Positions 7,683 to 8,904 of a stretch of DNA of 8,904 bases are shown here, one piece after another. Numbering within the stretch: the first letter of the stretch is position 1; each line of letters starts with the position of its first letter. Below the pieces are notes generated by a model that had not been told where the DNA came from, did not search any database, and saw only the letters and a program-made list of their open reading frames with translations. A program made the position numbers and the translations under genes. Source of the DNA: Eubacteriaceae bacterium (GTDB lineage Bacteria > Bacillota > Clostridia > Eubacteriales > Alkalibacteraceae); contig DMAW01000035.1 of assembly GCA_003446375.1 (NCBI GenBank), positions 1 through 8,904 of the forward strand. Direction: 5' to 3'.

Positions 7683-8003
7683 GTGGATAATGATAAACTA
7701 AAAAATATATTTGGTGATATAGGTAAATTTACAGTTCCAAAGATTGAACCTTTGAATATCACACCAGCATATGAGATGTTAGATCCGAACAGAAAAGAAT
7801 ACCATTCACCAAAAGAAATTCTTGATGAAGACAGTGATGAATTTGAACGTCCTGACTTTTCGAATTGGAAGTGTAAAATATGCGGGGAATCAATTGAGGA
7901 TGGGTACTTTTGGTATTATCTCAGGCACGAAAGAGATGAATCAAAATCAATAGCTGTTTGTTCGAATGCGTGTCTTGATAAGTTGATCAAAAGTGGAATC
8001 TGA
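7683..8003 (+). CDS. Small hypothetical protein with C-terminal zinc-binding four-cysteine motif
   Basis: About 106 residues from the GTG at 7683. An acidic N-terminal half (PKEILDEDSDEFERPDF) is followed by a compact cysteine module: C-x2-C in WKCKICGES and C-x3-C in AVCSNACLDKL, separated by 25 residues containing aromatic residues and YYLRHERDES. This is the shape of a treble-clef/FCS-like zinc finger, suggesting a small adaptor or nucleic-acid- or protein-binding protein. A TTG at 7665 in the same frame would add six residues. I prefer GTG 7683 because GGTGAT and AAGGTGG lie just upstream at 7668-7679, whereas the TTG has only AGTAGG. The gap from the previous stop is 24 bases, so it probably belongs to the same transcript. 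The stop codon (8001-8003) abuts a broken gene, so the original C-terminus could have been altered by that junction, although the cysteine motif is complete. Confidence 0.65.
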   Translation: MDNDKLKNIFGDIGKFTVPKIEPLNITPAYEMLDPNRKEYHSPKEILDEDSDEFERPDFSNWKCKICGESIEDGYFWYYLRHERDESKSIAVCSNACLDKLIKSGI

Positions 8004-8300
8004 ATTCAACTTGGAATCGGCATCCTACTGATCAGCTTCGGTTCTGCACTCTATTTCACTGGTAATCTTGGCGTATCCACCTATGACGCGGTAGCGCTGT
8101 TAATGGCTGAGAAGAAAATTGCCAAATTTCAGTACTGTAGAATGGGGACAGACTTAATCTGTACTGCGACTGGCTTTATACTGGGAGCAACGGTTGGCAT
8201 AGGCACCGTGGTGACCGCATTTTTCATGGGACCAATCATCGCCTATTTCAATAAAAAAGTGGCCATACCTTTCCGCTACGGAAAAAATAGACCACAATAA
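8004..8300 (+). pseudogene. Truncated YczE/YitT-type integral membrane protein, C-terminal fragment
   Basis: The frame is open from 8004, directly after the preceding stop codon, to TAA at 8298-8300, but has no usable start at its beginning. Translation begins IQLGIGILLISFGSALYF, continues TGNLGVSTYDAVALLMAEKK, then a second hydrophobic stretch with GFILGATVGIGTVVTAFFMG and ends in VAIPFRYGK. The pieces GNLGVSxYDA and GxTVGIGTxxxAFFMGP are, from memory, typical of the second half of the YczE/YitT-like family, whose members are about 200-220 residues; roughly the first half is missing. The ATG at 8103 is internal to the homologous region and lacks a ribosome site, so a 65-residue protein from it is unlikely. 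GC content is about 50% at 8041-8100, well above the AT-rich genes to the left, so this DNA belongs to the old backbone and 8003/8004 is a recombination breakpoint. Confidence 0.75.
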
Positions 8301-8331
8301 ATCATTGTAAAGCAGATTGTAACGTAAGTCA

Positions 8332-8556
8332 TCAACCACCACCTACAGGTGGGAATAGTGCGAGGATATCCTTGTCATTAAGTGCTGAATCTTTCTGTAC
8401 ACTTCTACCATTGACCATGATAATAGCGACAGTCTCTATCGGAATATCCAAAATAGAACAAACATCTGTTGGGGTTGCATTTTCACCTATTTCAAGTGGG
8501 AATATTTTTTCTCTATTTTCACGTAGAGTTGCAAACAACTTCACCGTTATGGTCAT
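8332..8556 (-). CDS. MoaD/ThiS-family sulfur carrier protein
   Basis: A complete 74-residue ubiquitin-fold protein, a typical length for MoaD (about 75-85). It opens with the first beta strand ITVKLFATLRENR, continues with FPLEIGENATPTDVCSIL and IIMVNGRSV, and ends LNDKDILALFPPVGGG. The DxDxxxxFPPVxGG ending is the hallmark of MoaD, whose C-terminal glycine is activated and thiocarboxylated to donate sulfur for molybdopterin or tungstopterin. The start has a ribosome binding site GGAGG (complement of 8561-8565) four bases upstream. It follows another MoaD-like gene after 15 bases on the same strand, so the two form an operon. That pairing is typical of clusters around tungsten aldehyde:ferredoxin oxidoreductase, where MoaD paralogues are dedicated rather than housekeeping. 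MoaD is favoured over ThiS by the FPPVxGG end. Confidence 0.88.
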   Translation of the reverse strand: MTITVKLFATLRENREKIFPLEIGENATPTDVCSILDIPIETVAIIMVNGRSVQKDSALNDKDILALFPPVGGG

Positions 8557-8571
8557 ATTGCCTCCATCATT

Positions 8572-8904
8572 TTATTTGTCTTCCTGATTGTCATCTTTAC
8601 TTAGTTTAAAGCTGGCGTCATTGCCTTGGTTCTTTCCATAAAACCCTAGCGCAATTCTATAAGGTCCAGGACAGCCAGGCGGTAAAAAAGCAATGCGATC
8701 ACCTGGATGAATGATGTATTCTACTTCGTGTACGAAACCATTGACGAAGATGACTTCGATATCTTCACGTTTGATGCCCATTTGCACGGATAGCTCAAGA
8801 CCACTGATGGGGCCATCTATCTCTAGAAAAATTGGCATCTTACCATATTTCTTTTTTATAAAAGCATCTAGCTGTAAGAAACCCCGTATTTCTATGGAGT
8901 GATC
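8572..8904 (-). CDS. MoaD/ThiS-like ubiquitin-fold protein without C-terminal Gly-Gly, partial at right edge
   Basis: The frame is open from the TAA at 8572-8574 up to the right edge, giving at least 110 residues. Translation beyond the internal ATG at 8838 reads HSIEIRGFLQLDAFIKKKYG, which supplies the missing first beta strand of the fold. The ATG at 8838 would delete it, so the real start is probably outside the window. The remaining fold is clear: PIFLEIDGPISGLEL, IKREDIEVIFVNGFVHEVEY, HPGDRIAFLPPGCPGPYR. The segment GDRIAFLPPG aligns with the DILALFPPVGG end of the downstream carrier. Here the chain continues about 30 residues as a polar, charged tail ending DNQEDK, with no terminal glycines, so it cannot act as a standard thiocarboxylate carrier unless processed. 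It is probably an AOR-associated accessory protein, an inference from its pairing with the second MoaD gene. Confidence 0.75.
   Translation of the reverse strand, partial: DHSIEIRGFLQLDAFIKKKYGKMPIFLEIDGPISGLELSVQMGIKREDIEVIFVNGFVHEVEYIIHPGDRIAFLPPGCPGPYRIALGFYGKNQGNDASFKLSKDDNQEDK

Noticed and set aside
7000..8003. Right end of an IS21-type element matching the repeats at 4309-4479
   Set aside because: No inverted copy of the AGTGATGGTAAC core or of the TGTTAGACTGG tip was found by eye in the gaps or near the 8003 junction.
8103..8300. Independent 65-residue protein from ATG 8103
   Set aside because: The homologous reading frame starts about 33 codons earlier and the ATG has no ribosome binding site. 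It is better read as part of a truncated gene.
8294..8308. Bidirectional terminator between the convergent genes
   Set aside because: ACAAT/ATTGT gives only a five-pair AU-rich stem with no T-run on either side.
8711..8902. 63-residue + strand frame at the right edge
   Set aside because: Shadow of the MoaD-like gene on the opposite strand, which has clear family motifs.

Overview
The window looks like a chromosomal segment of a low-GC, anaerobic, spore-former-type Firmicute, probably in Clostridia (Desulfosporosinus/Desulfitobacterium-like). This is inferred from AT-rich coding sequence, strong GGAGG ribosome binding sites, TTG/GTG starts, a MurJ-type flippase at the end of a polysaccharide cluster, and tandem MoaD-type genes of the kind that accompany tungsten aldehyde:ferredoxin oxidoreductases. 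No rRNA, tRNA or marker gene fixes the genus.

Left block (1-4140, + strand): the tail of a surface-polysaccharide operon. A Wzy-like repeat-unit polymerase, a GT-B (GT4-like) glycosyltransferase and a MurJ/MviN-family flippase are packed almost end to end. Together they would add sugars to a lipid-linked repeat unit, flip it across the membrane and polymerise it outside.

Middle block (4141-8003): an accessory patch. It opens with about 330 bp of non-coding DNA. This holds an array of imperfect ~26-bp tandem repeats with a higher-order ~75-78 bp duplication, resembling the multiple terminal repeats of IS21-type elements but with no transposase, and then an intrinsic terminator. Next come three + strand genes of unknown function: an 807-residue protein with four N-terminal membrane segments and a large predicted cytoplasmic domain, a 209-residue protein with four paired cysteines, and a ~106-residue protein with a C-terminal four-cysteine zinc-binding pattern. 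The patch ends at a sharp junction (8003/8004), where the C-terminal half of a YczE/YitT-type membrane protein gene begins without any start. That gene was therefore cut by insertion or deletion.

Right block (8332-8904, - strand): two consecutive ubiquitin-fold (MoaD/ThiS-like) genes convergent to the broken gene. The promoter-proximal one runs off the right edge. It lacks a terminal Gly-Gly, while the second ends in GGG. An aldehyde:ferredoxin oxidoreductase or molybdopterin/tungstopterin gene just beyond the right edge is a testable prediction.
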